Part shown: one piece after another, positions 26,278 to 35,645 of the stretch
How positions within the stretch are numbered: position 1 is the first letter of the stretch
Layout: every line of letters starts with the position of its first letter
From: Caryophanon tenue
GTDB taxonomy: Bacteria > Bacillota > Bacilli > Bacillales_A > Planococcaceae
Direction: 5' to 3'
Length of the DNA stretch: 64,000 bases
Assembly (NCBI RefSeq): GCF_001700315.1
Contig: NZ_MASJ01000008.1
Coordinates: 1-64,000 of the forward strand
Notes under the pieces: generated by a model
Told to the model about the DNA's origin: nothing
What the model saw: only the letters and a program-made list of their open reading frames with translations
Database searches by the model: none
Position numbers and translations under genes: made by a program

Positions 26278-27063
26278 ATGGATATTCAAGCAGCAGCACG
26301 TGCGTTGCAAGAAGCAGAGCGTACGAAGCAACCAATCGCCCCGTTAACCGACACATATGAGGTTATTTCAGCGGACGATGCATACCGTATTCAATTAGCA
26401 CAAATTGCCGAAAAGCAAACAAATGGCGATCGTGTCAAAGGCTTAAAAATTGGTTTAACAAGTAAAGCGATGCAAGATATGCTCGGCGTTTATACACCAG
26501 ATTACGGTTTTATTTTAGAGTCAATGGTATTTGAGCGTACGATTGATGTGGATCGTTTTATTCAGCCAAAAGTGGAGTTTGAGCTTGCCTTTGTATTTAA
26601 GCAAGCATTAGCTGGCAACGTGACGGTGACCGATGTTATCGCCGCTGTTGACTACGTTGTCCCAGCAATTGAAGTCATTGATAGTCGTATTGCGGATTGG
26701 CGTATTAAGTTTGAGGATACAGTCGCCGATAACGGTTCGTCCGCTGGTGCAGTGTTCGGTGATACAAAGACGAAGCTTGAGGACATTGCTGACATTACAG
26801 CCATTCCAATGACAGCGTCTAAAAATGGTGAGGTCTTCGATACAGCAACGAGTGCGGCAGTGCTTGGCAATCCACTTGAAGCAGTTGTATGGCTGGCGAA
26901 TGCGGTGAACCAGTACGGTATTACGATTGAGCCAGGTATGTTCGTCTTGTCAGGTGCGGTGTCAAAAGCGGTACCATTTATAGCAGGAGACGTATTTGAA
27001 GCAGATTTCGGTGCGCTTGGAAAAGTAAGCGCTACCTTTTTACAGAAAGCGGTGATTCAATGA
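26278..27063 (+). CDS. mhpD: 2-hydroxypenta-2,4-dienoate hydratase (2-keto-4-pentenoate hydratase)
   Basis: 261 residues of the fumarylacetoacetate-hydrolase-like hydratase family. [24 protein letters not shown] (metal-binding Glu pair), [10 protein letters not shown] and [11 protein letters not shown] are the family's conserved blocks. It adds water to 2-hydroxypentadienoate to give 4-hydroxy-2-oxovalerate, the third-last step of meta-cleavage. The stop overlaps the next gene by four bases (ATGA), which suggests coupled translation. Confidence 0.92.
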   Translation: MDIQAAARALQEAERTKQPIAPLTDTYEVISADDAYRIQLAQIAEKQTNGDRVKGLKIGLTSKAMQDMLGVYTPDYGFILESMVFERTIDVDRFIQPKVEFELAFVFKQALAGNVTVTDVIAAVDYVVPAIEVIDSRIADWRIKFEDTVADNGSSAGAVFGDTKTKLEDIADITAIPMTASKNGEVFDTATSAAVLGNPLEAVVWLANAVNQYGITIEPGMFVLSGAVSKAVPFIAGDVFEADFGALGKVSATFLQKAVIQ

Positions 27064-27941
27064 CAAAGCTTAAGGTAGGTATTATCGGTTCAGGCAATAT
27101 TGGAACGGATTTGATGTATAAAATCGAGCGCAGCGATGTGCTTGAAATGAGTGTCATGGTCGGTATTGACCCAAACTCAGACGGTTTACAACGTGCCGCA
27201 AAACGCGGCTATGAAACGATTGCGACAGGTATTGACGGCTTAGTTGAGCGTTTAGATTTAGTTGATATCGTATTTGATGCAACAAGTGCCTATGCACATC
27301 AACAAAACAGTGATGCGTTAACAGCAGCTGGCAAAAAGGTCATTGATTTAACACCAGCTGCGATTGGACCGTTCGTTGTTCCGCCTGTTAATTTACAGGA
27401 GCATTTAGATAAAGCCAATGTCAATATGGTAACGTGCGGTGGACAAGCAACGATTCCGATGATTCATGCGATTAGCCGCGTAGTGCCAGTAGCGTACGCA
27501 GAAATTGTTGCGACCATTTCAAGTAAAAGTGCTGGTCCTGGAACACGTGCCAATATTGATGAATTTACGTCGACAACGTCACGTGCGATTGAAGTCGTAG
27601 GCGGTGCGAAAAAAGGGAAAGCGATTATTTTATTAAACCCAGCAGAACCACCGATTATTATGCGTGACACGATTCATGTACTTGTTGAAGAAGCTGGACA
27701 TGAAGACGCGATCCGTGCATCGATTGAAGAAATGGTTACGGCGGTACAAGCATATGTGCCGGGCTATTCTTTAAAAGCAAATACGGTGTTTGAAGGTACA
27801 AAAATTTCGGTGTTTGTCGAAGTCGAAGGGGCTGCCGATTATTTACCGGCGTATGCAGGCAACTTAGATATTATGACAGCCGCTGCCGTACAAGTGGCGA
27901 ATGAAATAGCACGTCACGCTTTACAGGAGGTAACGCAATGA
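27060..27941 (+). CDS. mhpF: Acetaldehyde dehydrogenase, acylating
   Basis: 293 residues. NAD-binding [10 protein letters not shown] at the N-terminus, catalytic Cys in [31 protein letters not shown] and the C-terminal dimer region. It oxidises acetaldehyde to acetyl-CoA and works in a complex with the aldolase encoded next, which channels the aldehyde. The start overlaps the hydratase stop and its own stop overlaps the aldolase start by four bases. Confidence 0.94.
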   Translation: MTKLKVGIIGSGNIGTDLMYKIERSDVLEMSVMVGIDPNSDGLQRAAKRGYETIATGIDGLVERLDLVDIVFDATSAYAHQQNSDALTAAGKKVIDLTPAAIGPFVVPPVNLQEHLDKANVNMVTCGGQATIPMIHAISRVVPVAYAEIVATISSKSAGPGTRANIDEFTSTTSRAIEVVGGAKKGKAIILLNPAEPPIIMRDTIHVLVEEAGHEDAIRASIEEMVTAVQAYVPGYSLKANTVFEGTKISVFVEVEGAADYLPAYAGNLDIMTAAAVQVANEIARHALQEVTQ

Positions 27942-28936
27942 GCCAAGTTACAATTTTAGATGTATCCTTACGCGATGGGAGTCATGCAGTGCGTCACGCG
28001 TTTACAGAAGCACAAGTACGTGCCGCTGCAAAAGGCTTAAATGCAGCTGGTGTTCGTTATTTTGAAGTCTCACACGGTGACGGGCTTGGTGGTTCATCGT
28101 TACAATACGGCTTATCGGCAACAGATGAGTTAAAACTGATTGAAGCAGCCGCGTCAGAGTGTACAAATTCCGACGTATCTGTACTGTTAATTCCCGGTAT
28201 CGGTACAAAGCAAGATTTACAAAATGCCGTAACTGCCGGCGCGAAAATGGTACGCGTTGCGACACATGTCACAGAAGCAGATGTAGCGGCACAGCACATT
28301 CAGCTTGGGCGCGAGCTTGGTTTAAAAACAGTTGGCTTTTTAATGATGGCCCATATGGCGCCTGTTGAAAAAGTGGTGGAGCAAGCGAAACTATTTGAAT
28401 CGTACGGTGCGGAAGTTGTCTATGTGACGGATTCTGCCGGTGCGATGTTGCCACAAGATGTAACTGTACGTGTCGAGGCACTGCGCGACGCTTTAACATG
28501 CGACATCGGTTTCCATGCGCATAATAATTTATCAATGGCAATGGCAAACACAGTCGCAGCCGTACAAGCTGGTGCGACGTTTATTGACGGCAGTATGCGC
28601 GCATTAGGAGCAGGTGCTGGGAATACACAAACAGAAGTAATGGTATCGGTTCTTGAGAAATATGGGTATGCAACGGGCATTGATTTATATAAATTACTAG
28701 ACGTTGCAACGGATGTCATTGCGCCAATCATGCAGCAACCACAAGAAATTACAGCTGGTAGCTTAGTGTTAGGGCATGCCGGTGTCTATTCAAGCTTCCT
28801 GTTGCATGCGCAAAAAGCCGCACAGCAATTTGGTGTCGATGAGCGTGATATTTTAATGACGCTTGGCAATATGAAAGCAGTCGGTGGTCAGGAAGATTTA
28901 ATTTACGAAGTCGCACAGCAATTACAGCGCGCGTAA
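27938..28936 (+). CDS. mhpE: 4-hydroxy-2-oxovalerate aldolase
   Basis: 332 residues, DmpG/MhpE family TIM barrel. [17 protein letters not shown] carries the metal-binding Asp, [11 protein letters not shown] follows, and [14 protein letters not shown] holds the metal-binding histidines. It splits 4-hydroxy-2-oxovalerate into pyruvate and acetaldehyde; the latter goes to the acylating dehydrogenase encoded upstream. Start overlaps the preceding stop by four bases. Completes the lower meta-cleavage pathway. Confidence 0.94.
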   Translation: MSQVTILDVSLRDGSHAVRHAFTEAQVRAAAKGLNAAGVRYFEVSHGDGLGGSSLQYGLSATDELKLIEAAASECTNSDVSVLLIPGIGTKQDLQNAVTAGAKMVRVATHVTEADVAAQHIQLGRELGLKTVGFLMMAHMAPVEKVVEQAKLFESYGAEVVYVTDSAGAMLPQDVTVRVEALRDALTCDIGFHAHNNLSMAMANTVAAVQAGATFIDGSMRALGAGAGNTQTEVMVSVLEKYGYATGIDLYKLLDVATDVIAPIMQQPQEITAGSLVLGHAGVYSSFLLHAQKAAQQFGVDERDILMTLGNMKAVGGQEDLIYEVAQQLQRA

Positions 28937-28952
28937 TGAAAGGAGAGGGAAC

Positions 28953-29732
28953 ATGATGGAAGTCGTTTATGTCGATGCACACAATATTCAGCAGCTAAAG
29001 GGGAAGCAAGCGCCGTCAGTCATGGCACTCGGATATTTTGATGGGGTACATTTAGGACATCAGCAAGTAATTGAAAATGCAAAACAGCAAGCAGCTGAAC
29101 AACAGCTGTCGACAGCGATTTTATCATTTTTCCCTCACCCTAAAAGCGTTATTCAAACAGGTGGCGCGGTGCATTATTTAGAGCCGCTTGAGGATCGTAT
29201 TGAAAAGCTTGCGCAGCTAGGTGTCGATTATTATTACGTCGTGAAGTTTGACGAGGCATTTTCAAAGATTGAAGCGCACGATTTTATTGAAGGCTATGTG
29301 TTAGCACTAGGCGCCCAACATATTGTTTGTGGCTTTGACTATCACTACGGGCGAAAAGCGAGCGGTAATCACGAAACATTACGTGCGTATACAAAGCAAG
29401 GTATCGGTGTCACAATTGTTGAAGAGGCGCAAAAAAATGGCGAAAAAATTAGTTCAACCATTATTCGTCAATGTGTTGAATCAGGAAATGTCGCAGCTGT
29501 ACCGAAGTTTTTAGGTAATTATTATTATACAAAATATTGCACAAAGCGCGGTGTCGCAGATTATTATATGCTTCCACCAGTTGGCCGCTACAAAGCTCAA
29601 GTTGAAATGGCTTGTAACGCAGTTGTAGAAGCCCATATTGCAGTTGGAGAAAATCGCGAGCTATATTTTGAACGTGGTATTCAACAAAAGCAACCCGTCA
29701 AAATTGTGTGGCTTGAAAAGATTCATGAATAA
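28953..29732 (+). CDS. FAD synthetase, RibF-type without a functional flavokinase domain
   Basis: 259 residues. The N-terminal FAD synthetase domain (about 15-185) is intact: ALGYFDGVHLGHQQVI (nucleotide-binding HxGH-like), SFFPHPKSV, CGFDYHYGR and ISSTIIRQCVESGNV. The C-terminal 70 residues replace the riboflavin kinase domain; its GxxxGFPTAN-type motif is missing, and full RibF is about 310 residues. It should convert FMN to FAD only. It lies 16 bases after the aldolase gene, so it is co-expressed with the aromatic genes and may supply FAD for the reductase/monooxygenase pair. Tandem ATG at 28953/28956 after GGAGAGGGAA. Confidence 0.75.
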   Translation: MMEVVYVDAHNIQQLKGKQAPSVMALGYFDGVHLGHQQVIENAKQQAAEQQLSTAILSFFPHPKSVIQTGGAVHYLEPLEDRIEKLAQLGVDYYYVVKFDEAFSKIEAHDFIEGYVLALGAQHIVCGFDYHYGRKASGNHETLRAYTKQGIGVTIVEEAQKNGEKISSTIIRQCVESGNVAAVPKFLGNYYYTKYCTKRGVADYYMLPPVGRYKAQVEMACNAVVEAHIAVGENRELYFERGIQQKQPVKIVWLEKIHE

Positions 29733-29761
29733 TATAATTATAATAGAAGAAACTCTACAAG

Positions 29762-29797
29762 AAGAAATGGCGATGTGCGAACAAACCATTTCTTTTT
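29762..29797 (+). terminator. Terminator of the aromatic lower-pathway operon
   Basis: AAGAAATGG pairs with CCATTTCTT around a 15-base loop, followed by a T run. Confidence 0.75.
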
Positions 29798-29950
29798 TAT
29801 GTATAAATGAAGGAAAGTCATATAACATTGCTTTAGGATACTGTGAATTTGTAAATATCATCTAAATATTTTAATGTATAGAAATGAGAGAGAAAGATTC
29901 ATGGATAATCAATACAATTAAGCAATCTGCGGAGTAACAGCAAGCATAGA

Positions 29951-29998
29951 AAAGTGATAGGAGAAATGTTGACTTTTCTCCTACCACTTTGTTTTGTC
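29951..29998. repeat. Dispersed hairpin repeat, copy 2
   Basis: AAAGTGATAGGAGAAA (29951-29966) pairs with TTTCTCCTACCACTTT (29975-29990) with one mismatch, followed by GTTTTGTC. It lies between the FAD synthetase gene and the end of floT and probably also terminates floT. Confidence 0.8.
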
Positions 29999-30017
29999 AT
30001 AGACGTTTTACATAGAG

Positions 30018-31520
30018 TTATTCGCTTTTTTCTCCTGTTGGCATCGGCACTTTTGGTAATTTTTTAGGTGCTTGAACGCCTACGTAGGCATTAATTAACT
30101 CTTTAATATCAATGCCTGATGATTCTTTCAATGTTTCTTGAAGCCCTGCCATTAAATTCGTTGCATACGATGTCACTTTGTTTGCGCCAGCGCCGTTTCC
30201 TGTATCAACAACCGTAATTTTGTCAATATTGCTCAGTGGTGCAGCCACTTCACGTGCGTATTCTGGTAGCATTTTTACAATCATGTCGAGTACGGCTGCT
30301 TGTCCGAACTGCTCGAATGCTTCGGCAATTTTTTCCTTCGCTTCCGCTTCTGCTAAACCGCGTAGGCGAATAATTTCTGCTTCCGCTGTACCACGCGCAC
30401 GCTCTGATTCTGCGTGAGCAAGACCAGCAAGGCGAATTTTTTCTGCATCGGCTTGCGCTTGCGTTTCGATACGGTATTTTTCAGCGTCCGCTTCGGCAAT
30501 TTCTTTCATCTTATCGGCAATTGCTTTTTGTTCAACGGCGTAACGGTCGGCATCGGCTTTTTTCTTGACTTCTGAATCATATTGCTTCTCGCGACGTAAA
30601 ATTTCGCGTTCTTCTAACTCGATTTGCTTTTGACGTTCAATAATTTGAATTTGCATTTGTTGCTCCATAACTTGTTGTTTCGCTCGTGCCGATTCCAGTT
30701 CATAGGATTGGTCTGCGCGCGCTTTTGCAATATCTTGTTGTGCGCGGTATTCGGCAACTTTTAATTGGTTTTCTTTTTCTGCTTCCGCAATTTCAGTTGC
30801 GCGTTCTAGCTCAGCACGCATCGCTTCTTGGTCTGCATGTGCACGACGAATGCGTGTTTCTTTATCCGCTTCGGCTGTGGCAATATCAGCATCGCGTTTT
30901 ACTTGTGCAATACGTGGTTTCCCAAGTGCTTCTAAATAGCCATTTTTATCGCGCACATCTTTAATTGTGAATGATACAATGACTAAGCCCATTTTCGCTA
31001 AGTCATTTGAGGCAACGCGCTGTACTTCCTGTGAGAATTTATCACGGTTTTTATAAATTTCCTCAACGGTCATTGAACCTAAAATCGAACGTAAGTGACC
31101 TTCAAGTACTTCCTTCGCCTCGTTTTCGCGGTCTGCTTTTGCTTTGCCTAAAAACTGCTCGGCGGCTGTTGCGATTTCCGTAATCGAGCCACCGATCTTA
31201 ATGATGGCTGTACCATCTGCCATTACCGGAACGCCTTGTTCTGTATAGACTTCTGGCGTTGTAACATCTAGTTTACTCGACAATAAACTTAGTGGCTCTG
31301 CTTGTTGGAATACAGGGAAGACGAATGTACCGCCACCACGAATAATTTTTAATTTATTGCCGGATTCATCGGTGTGCACATTTTTACTGCCTAATAAACT
31401 GCCTGTGACAATAAGTGCTTCATCTGGTCCTGCTGTGCGATATTTTGTAACGTATAAGAAGATAATTGCTAAAATAACGGCGGCGACAATTCCTGCTGCG
31501 ATTAAAATACCATTTGTCAT
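30018..31520 (-). CDS. floT: Flotillin-like membrane-scaffold protein FloT
   Basis: 500 residues. An N-terminal membrane hairpin segment (about 5-28), then an SPFH domain (GGGTFVFPVFQQAEPLSLLSS, YTEQGVPVMADGTAIIKIGG), then a long coiled coil rich in Glu-Ala repeats (about 215-400) and a C-terminal region ending in PKVPMP. Flotillins organise membrane microdomains and help signalling and secretion. The ATG at 31520 follows GGAGGGA; a longer frame upstream lacks a ribosome-binding site and contains a duplicated floT fragment. The NfeD/YuaF gene lies directly upstream, as in Bacillus subtilis yuaF-floT. Confidence 0.93.
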   Translation of the reverse strand: MTNGILIAAGIVAAVILAIIFLYVTKYRTAGPDEALIVTGSLLGSKNVHTDESGNKLKIIRGGGTFVFPVFQQAEPLSLLSSKLDVTTPEVYTEQGVPVMADGTAIIKIGGSITEIATAAEQFLGKAKADRENEAKEVLEGHLRSILGSMTVEEIYKNRDKFSQEVQRVASNDLAKMGLVIVSFTIKDVRDKNGYLEALGKPRIAQVKRDADIATAEADKETRIRRAHADQEAMRAELERATEIAEAEKENQLKVAEYRAQQDIAKARADQSYELESARAKQQVMEQQMQIQIIERQKQIELEEREILRREKQYDSEVKKKADADRYAVEQKAIADKMKEIAEADAEKYRIETQAQADAEKIRLAGLAHAESERARGTAEAEIIRLRGLAEAEAKEKIAEAFEQFGQAAVLDMIVKMLPEYAREVAAPLSNIDKITVVDTGNGAGANKVTSYATNLMAGLQETLKESSGIDIKELINAYVGVQAPKKLPKVPMPTGEKSE

Positions 31521-31546
31521 ACTAAAATCCCTCCAATTGATTTGTT

Positions 31547-31589
31547 TTTTACCATCTGCCATTACGGCAATGCCTTGCTCTGTATAAAT
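31547..31589 (-). repeat. Relic duplicate of an internal floT segment in the floT leader
   Basis: This 43-base segment matches 31208-31250 inside floT at about 35 of 43 positions, including an unbroken TAATGGCAGATGGTA. Read in the floT frame it still codes for YTEQG-xx-VMADG, as the gene does. A partial duplication or the remnant of a second floT copy would explain it. Confidence 0.7.
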
Positions 31590-31604
31590 TGAAAGCGTTT
31601 TCTT
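31589..31604 (-). promoter_or_regulatory. Near-match to a CcpA box
   Basis: TTGAAAGCGTTTTCTT matches the cre consensus except for one position. It lies between yuaF-like and floT, where regulation would be of floT read-through. Tentative. Confidence 0.3.
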
Positions 31605-32123
31605 TTATGTGTGTCGTTCGGCAACGTATGCGACACCGTCTTGCACTTCGATAATAATCACAATCGCTTCAAATGGAATGGCGCGATTTGTGTAGCTTTG
31701 TGCGCGTTTTGAAATATTGCCACTTACCCCTTCGATTAAAATTTCGCCGTAGCCATCAACGGGAATTGGTGTTAACACCCGTGCAATTTGCCCTTCAAGG
31801 GACGCGTCGGTATAGGCGAGGGAAACGTCGGATTTGCGAAGCGGTACAAATAAAAAGTAATACAGAAGTGCGGTCGCAATTGATGCGCCAATAAGTGCGA
31901 GAATAAAAATTAAGGTGTGTTGCCAAGATGTGAAGGTTTCGAGTGTGTAGCCAATTGCGGCGGTAATCGTAATGAGTGGGAGCAGAACAGCTAAGTCAAA
32001 GAACGGAATACTATCAAGTGCGCCGTCTATCGCGTCTGCGAGTATAAGATATAGTAACGTTAAAAGCCCTGCGACAATAAGCACAGTCATATAAACAGTT
32101 GTCATTGGGTAGCCGAGTACCAT
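31605..32123 (-). CDS. yuaF: NfeD-family membrane protein (YuaF-like)
   Basis: 172 residues. Three or four membrane helices (about 8-30, 45-62, 70-95) followed by a C-terminal OB-fold NfeD domain (DASLEGQIARVLTPIPVDGYGEILIEG...AIPFEAIVIIIEVQDGVAYV). NfeD proteins pair with flotillins. The ATG at 32123 is preceded by AAAGGAGGTGAATTTG; the upstream in-frame GTG is part of that ribosome-binding site. Its stop is 84 bases before the floT start, so the two form one operon. Confidence 0.85.
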   Translation of the reverse strand: MVLGYPMTTVYMTVLIVAGLLTLLYLILADAIDGALDSIPFFDLAVLLPLITITAAIGYTLETFTSWQHTLIFILALIGASIATALLYYFLFVPLRKSDVSLAYTDASLEGQIARVLTPIPVDGYGEILIEGVSGNISKRAQSYTNRAIPFEAIVIIIEVQDGVAYVAERHT

Positions 32124-32255
32124 CAAATTCACCTCCTTTATGTGCTGTTAGTTTATTTACGTAAAGTTTGTGAAAAAGTTTCAGAAAAAATGAAAAATTT
32201 TAAAAATTTTATTTTCTGCAAAATTCCTCTACTATAGAGAAAGGAGGAGAACGAC

Positions 32256-32510
32256 ATGAATTTATTAGCGTATACAGTATTAATGGGTGGTATTGTCTTA
32301 CTGATTACAATGGTTTGTGCGCGCAAGCTAGAAAGACGATATGCAGCGATTGCAACATTAGTGTTTGTCATTGTCGGCTTTGTGACGATTTTAAGTGGCA
32401 TTTTCGTTGGGCAGTGGAATGGTATTAGTGTTTCAGCGACAGGGATAGGCATTTTTGGCGGTGCGATTATCGGGACACTTTTAATGCGTCTTTTACAGCG
32501 ACAACAGTGA
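32256..32510 (+). CDS. Small three-helix membrane protein (YesK-like)
   Basis: 84 residues with three hydrophobic segments (about 3-22, 28-50, 58-78), basic loop CARKLERRY after the first. Size and layout recall the YesK family, but the match is loose. Strong ribosome-binding site GAAAGGAGGAGAAC before ATG 32256. The MFS gene follows after 25 bases, so they may be co-transcribed. Confidence 0.6.
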   Translation: MNLLAYTVLMGGIVLLITMVCARKLERRYAAIATLVFVIVGFVTILSGIFVGQWNGISVSATGIGIFGGAIIGTLLMRLLQRQQ

Positions 32511-32535
32511 AACAATAAGGGAGTATAGTGAATAT

Positions 32536-33714
32536 ATGTGGCACAATCGAAATGTATGGATTATTTTAATTGGTGAATTAATTGTAGGGCTTGGTTTATG
32601 GGCAGGCATTATCGGTAACTTAGGCTTTATGCAACAATTAATTCCATCTGACTTTCATAAGTCAGTACTTCTGGCAATTGGTATGCTTGCAGGGTTTTTA
32701 GTAGGACCAATTGCGGGAAAAATGGTTGACCGCTACGCGAAAAAGAGCGTATTGATTTGGTCATCAGTCGGTCGAATTATCAGTGTGTTCTTTATGTTTG
32801 TGGCGATTTATTTCGAGTCCATTGTATGGATGATGCTTTTTTTAATTGTGCTACAAATTGCGGCAGCATTTTTTATGCCAGCAATGCAGGCGATTGTGCC
32901 GATTGTCGTAAAAGACGACGAGCTAATGACGATGAACGGCTGGCATATGAATGTGCGTACCATTAGCCGCATTATCGGAACAGCGGCAGCCGGATTACTC
33001 ATTGTGACTGTCGATTTAATTTGGCTATATATTATTTCACTTATTATGTATGTATTAATGCTTGGGTGTATGTTTATGCTGAAAATTGACGAGGAACAAC
33101 AGCAGGCGAAGGCAAAACATAGCGGCAGTTTTAAAGAAGTATTGCCGATTTTTAAAGAGCAGCCCATTGTGTTAATGGCATTTTGTTTAGCCGTTATTCC
33201 AACATTGTTTTTAGGGTCGTTTAATTTAGTGATTATTAACATTGTCGAGCTACAGCAAAATCAGTCCATCTCCGGTATTTTATATACAGTTGAAGGGATT
33301 GGCTTTATGCTCGGAGCATTTTTTGTGAGAAAACTAACGACGTATATGACACCGACACAATTGTTATTTACGGTGGCATTAGTTATTAGTGTACTTGATT
33401 TATCGCTTGGCTTCTCTCATATCTCGTGGATGCCGATTGTAACATTTGCTGTATTCGGCTTTGCAGTTGGGTGTTTCTTCCCGTCAATGATGACAATTTT
33501 CCAGCGTCAAGTGCCGAAAAGTCACCACGGTCGATTTTTTGCCTTCCGTAATATGTTTGATACGGTGTTATTCCAAATCGTCTTATTATCAACGGGCGCA
33601 CTACTCGATTTAATCGGGCTACAGCAAATGGGGATTGTGTTTGGTGTGATTAGTTTAACGTTAACATGCTTTTTCTTTTTATATGTGAAGAAAAGTGCGA
33701 TGCAGGTTCAATAG
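32536..33714 (+). CDS. MFS transporter, macrolide-efflux-like (MFS_3 type)
   Basis: 392 residues with 12 helices. Features: GPIAGKMVDRYAKKSVLIWS in the loop between helices 2 and 3 (the MFS signature), a central charged loop (about 190-210), and a second half typical of the MefA/YkuC-like exporters. Probably drug or metabolite efflux; substrate unknown. The repeat at 33895 lies downstream and may end the transcript. Confidence 0.75.
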   Translation: MWHNRNVWIILIGELIVGLGLWAGIIGNLGFMQQLIPSDFHKSVLLAIGMLAGFLVGPIAGKMVDRYAKKSVLIWSSVGRIISVFFMFVAIYFESIVWMMLFLIVLQIAAAFFMPAMQAIVPIVVKDDELMTMNGWHMNVRTISRIIGTAAAGLLIVTVDLIWLYIISLIMYVLMLGCMFMLKIDEEQQQAKAKHSGSFKEVLPIFKEQPIVLMAFCLAVIPTLFLGSFNLVIINIVELQQNQSISGILYTVEGIGFMLGAFFVRKLTTYMTPTQLLFTVALVISVLDLSLGFSHISWMPIVTFAVFGFAVGCFFPSMMTIFQRQVPKSHHGRFFAFRNMFDTVLFQIVLLSTGALLDLIGLQQMGIVFGVISLTLTCFFFLYVKKSAMQVQ

Positions 33715-33894
33715 AATATATGTTGATTTTTTATGCCAGGACGAAATGGTGTGATGTAGATGAACATTTCACCGCTTCATACGGATACATATGCGACAGT
33801 ATAACGATTCACCGCGCGTATAAAAAGTTGAGTATATTGCATGTAGCAAGCGCCATTGAAAAAAGCTTGCTTAAATGTGTGCGACGAAAGCAGA

Positions 33895-33946
33895 AAAGTG
33901 TTAGGAGAAATGACGAGATTTCTCCTAACACTTTGTTTTGTCTCAA
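33895..33946. repeat. Dispersed hairpin repeat, copy 3 (best preserved)
   Basis: AAAGTGTTAGGAGAAAT (33895-33911) pairs perfectly over 17 bases with ATTTCTCCTAACACTTT (33918-33934), followed by GTTTTGTCTCAAGCTCTTTT. Nearly identical to copy 1. It lies between two MFS genes. The rest of the 302-base gap holds no gene apart from the promoter and operator below. Confidence 0.85.
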
Positions 33947-33964
33947 GCTCTTTTCGCTTTTTAC

Positions 33965-33996
33965 TTGAAGCAGACACAATTAATTTAGTAAATTAA
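33965..33996 (+). promoter_or_regulatory. Promoter with an overlapping palindromic operator
   Basis: TTGAAG (33965-33970) with an AT-rich -10 about 18 bases later. TTAATTTA-G-TAAATTAA (33980-33996) is a perfect palindrome covering the -10 region, a typical repressor site (MarR- or TetR-like) for the drug exporter gene. No regulator gene is adjacent. Confidence 0.5.
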
Positions 33997-34016
33997 TACG
34001 TACAGGAGGTGTTTTT

Positions 34017-35606
34017 ATGACACAAAATCAGGTCGAAGGTCATAATAAGTGGGTATTACCGCTATTTATGATTGGTGTGTTTATGGCAGCGCTCGATAAC
34101 GGCATTATTTCCGCGGCGTTAACGACCATTAATGACGCGTACAATGTCGATGCTAACTGGGGCGCATGGGGTGTAACGATTTATACACTCGGTCTTGCCA
34201 TCAGTGTGCCGATTGTCGGGAAACTGTCAGACCGTTATGGGCGCAAAAAGCTTTTTATTATTGAAATTGCGCTTTTTGGGCTCGGTTCCTTGCTCGTAGC
34301 CCTCAGTCCAACATTTGAATTTTATTTATTGGCACGTTTAGTACAGGCGCTTGGTGGCGGTGGTATTTTCATCATTGCGTCGTCGCATATTTTGGCGACA
34401 TTACCGAAGGAGCAACAAGGGAAGGCACTTGGCGCGCTTGGTGGTGTGAACGGCATTGCATCATTAATTGGCCCAAACTTAGGCAGTATTTTATTGGACT
34501 TTACAGGAAACTGGCATATTTTATTTTTAATTAATATTCCAATTGCGATTGTCTTAGTATATTTAGGGTTTACGAAATTAACAGAAACGACAGCAGATAC
34601 AGCAGGGAAGCTCGATTTAATGGGCACCGTCTTATTATCACTGAGCATTTTAGCGATTATGTACGGTTTGACGAACTTAGAGGGCGTCAATATTGTTGAT
34701 AGTATGTTGTCTCCGCATGTATATGGCTTCTTATTAGGTGGTATCGTATTATTTGCAGTATTACTCGTACATGAAAGCCGTCTAGAAAAGCGCGGGGGTG
34801 ACCCGATTTTACCGATTCAGCTCTTAAAGCGTGGCCCGTATTTAATGACATTATTAATTGGGGCATTCTCAGGTGCGTTATTAGCGAGCATGATTTTCAT
34901 TCCAGCTTTTACAGAGCAAGTACTAGGCATTGAACAGTCAAAATCAGGCTATTGGATGACGCCACTTGCAATTGCCGCAGGGATTGGTGCAGGAGCGGGT
35001 GGTGCATTAACGGATAAGCGTGGCCCGATTTTTACGGTTGTATTATCGGGTGTGCTATCAGGAATTGGTTATGTACTGTTTGCACAATTTACGGATGCCA
35101 TTTGGCTCTTTATTATTAGTTCGTTTATTGTCGGTATTGGGATTGGCGTTATTTTAGGGGCGCCGCTCAATATTTTAGCAACGGAAAGTGCAGGCGACAA
35201 TCAAGGAAGTGCGCTTGCATCGTTATCACTCGCACGCCAAATTGGTATGACGATTGCACCGACGATTTATGCTGGCTTTATTACACGCGGCTTCAATGAA
35301 TTACCGACATTATTTGCGACGGACTTCCCGAGTAAACTACAACAAAACGTCGAAGCCGCAAATTTATCACCAGCTGCACAAGCAGAACTTGGCACATTAA
35401 TCGGGCAAATTTCGAGCGATACCGATATGCAGGCATTAGTCGGTCAAGTACAAGACCCCGCATTACGTCAAGTGATTACCGACACCGTATCGGATATGAC
35501 GACACTTGCAGCACAGCAAGGCTTTAGTGGCTTATTTATGTCCGCAGCTGTTATATCTGTGCTTGTATTATTTGGCGCAGTTATGTTAAAAAGCTTACGT
35601 AAATAA
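34017..35606 (+). CDS. MFS drug exporter, 14-helix DHA2 family (EmrB/QacA type)
   Basis: 529 residues. Motif ALDNGIISAALTTI in helix 1 (DHA2 motif D1), GKLSDRYGRKKLF (motif A), LGALGGVNGIASLIGPNLGSILLD (motif C), and a large Gln/Asp-rich extracellular loop at about 440-500 before the last helix. It exports lipophilic or cationic compounds using the proton gradient. ATG 34017 after CAGGAGGTG. Single-gene transcript from the palindrome-bearing promoter, ended by the terminator at 35609. Confidence 0.88.
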   Translation: MTQNQVEGHNKWVLPLFMIGVFMAALDNGIISAALTTINDAYNVDANWGAWGVTIYTLGLAISVPIVGKLSDRYGRKKLFIIEIALFGLGSLLVALSPTFEFYLLARLVQALGGGGIFIIASSHILATLPKEQQGKALGALGGVNGIASLIGPNLGSILLDFTGNWHILFLINIPIAIVLVYLGFTKLTETTADTAGKLDLMGTVLLSLSILAIMYGLTNLEGVNIVDSMLSPHVYGFLLGGIVLFAVLLVHESRLEKRGGDPILPIQLLKRGPYLMTLLIGAFSGALLASMIFIPAFTEQVLGIEQSKSGYWMTPLAIAAGIGAGAGGALTDKRGPIFTVVLSGVLSGIGYVLFAQFTDAIWLFIISSFIVGIGIGVILGAPLNILATESAGDNQGSALASLSLARQIGMTIAPTIYAGFITRGFNELPTLFATDFPSKLQQNVEAANLSPAAQAELGTLIGQISSDTDMQALVGQVQDPALRQVITDTVSDMTTLAAQQGFSGLFMSAAVISVLVLFGAVMLKSLRK

Positions 35607-35608
35607 TC

Positions 35609-35645
35609 AAAAGGAGCACCCATTACGTATGGGATGCTCCTTTTT
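35609..35645. terminator. Bidirectional terminator, overlapping the end of the BRCT gene
   Basis: AAAAGGAGCA-CCAT pairs with ATGG-TGCTCCTTTTT around TACG. The 5' half on the minus strand codes for the last residues of the BRCT protein. Confidence 0.85.

Noticed and set aside
31522-31562. Upstream ATG (MADGKKQ) as the floT start
   Set aside because: It has no ribosome-binding site and belongs to the relic duplicate; ATG 31520 has GGAGGGA at proper spacing.
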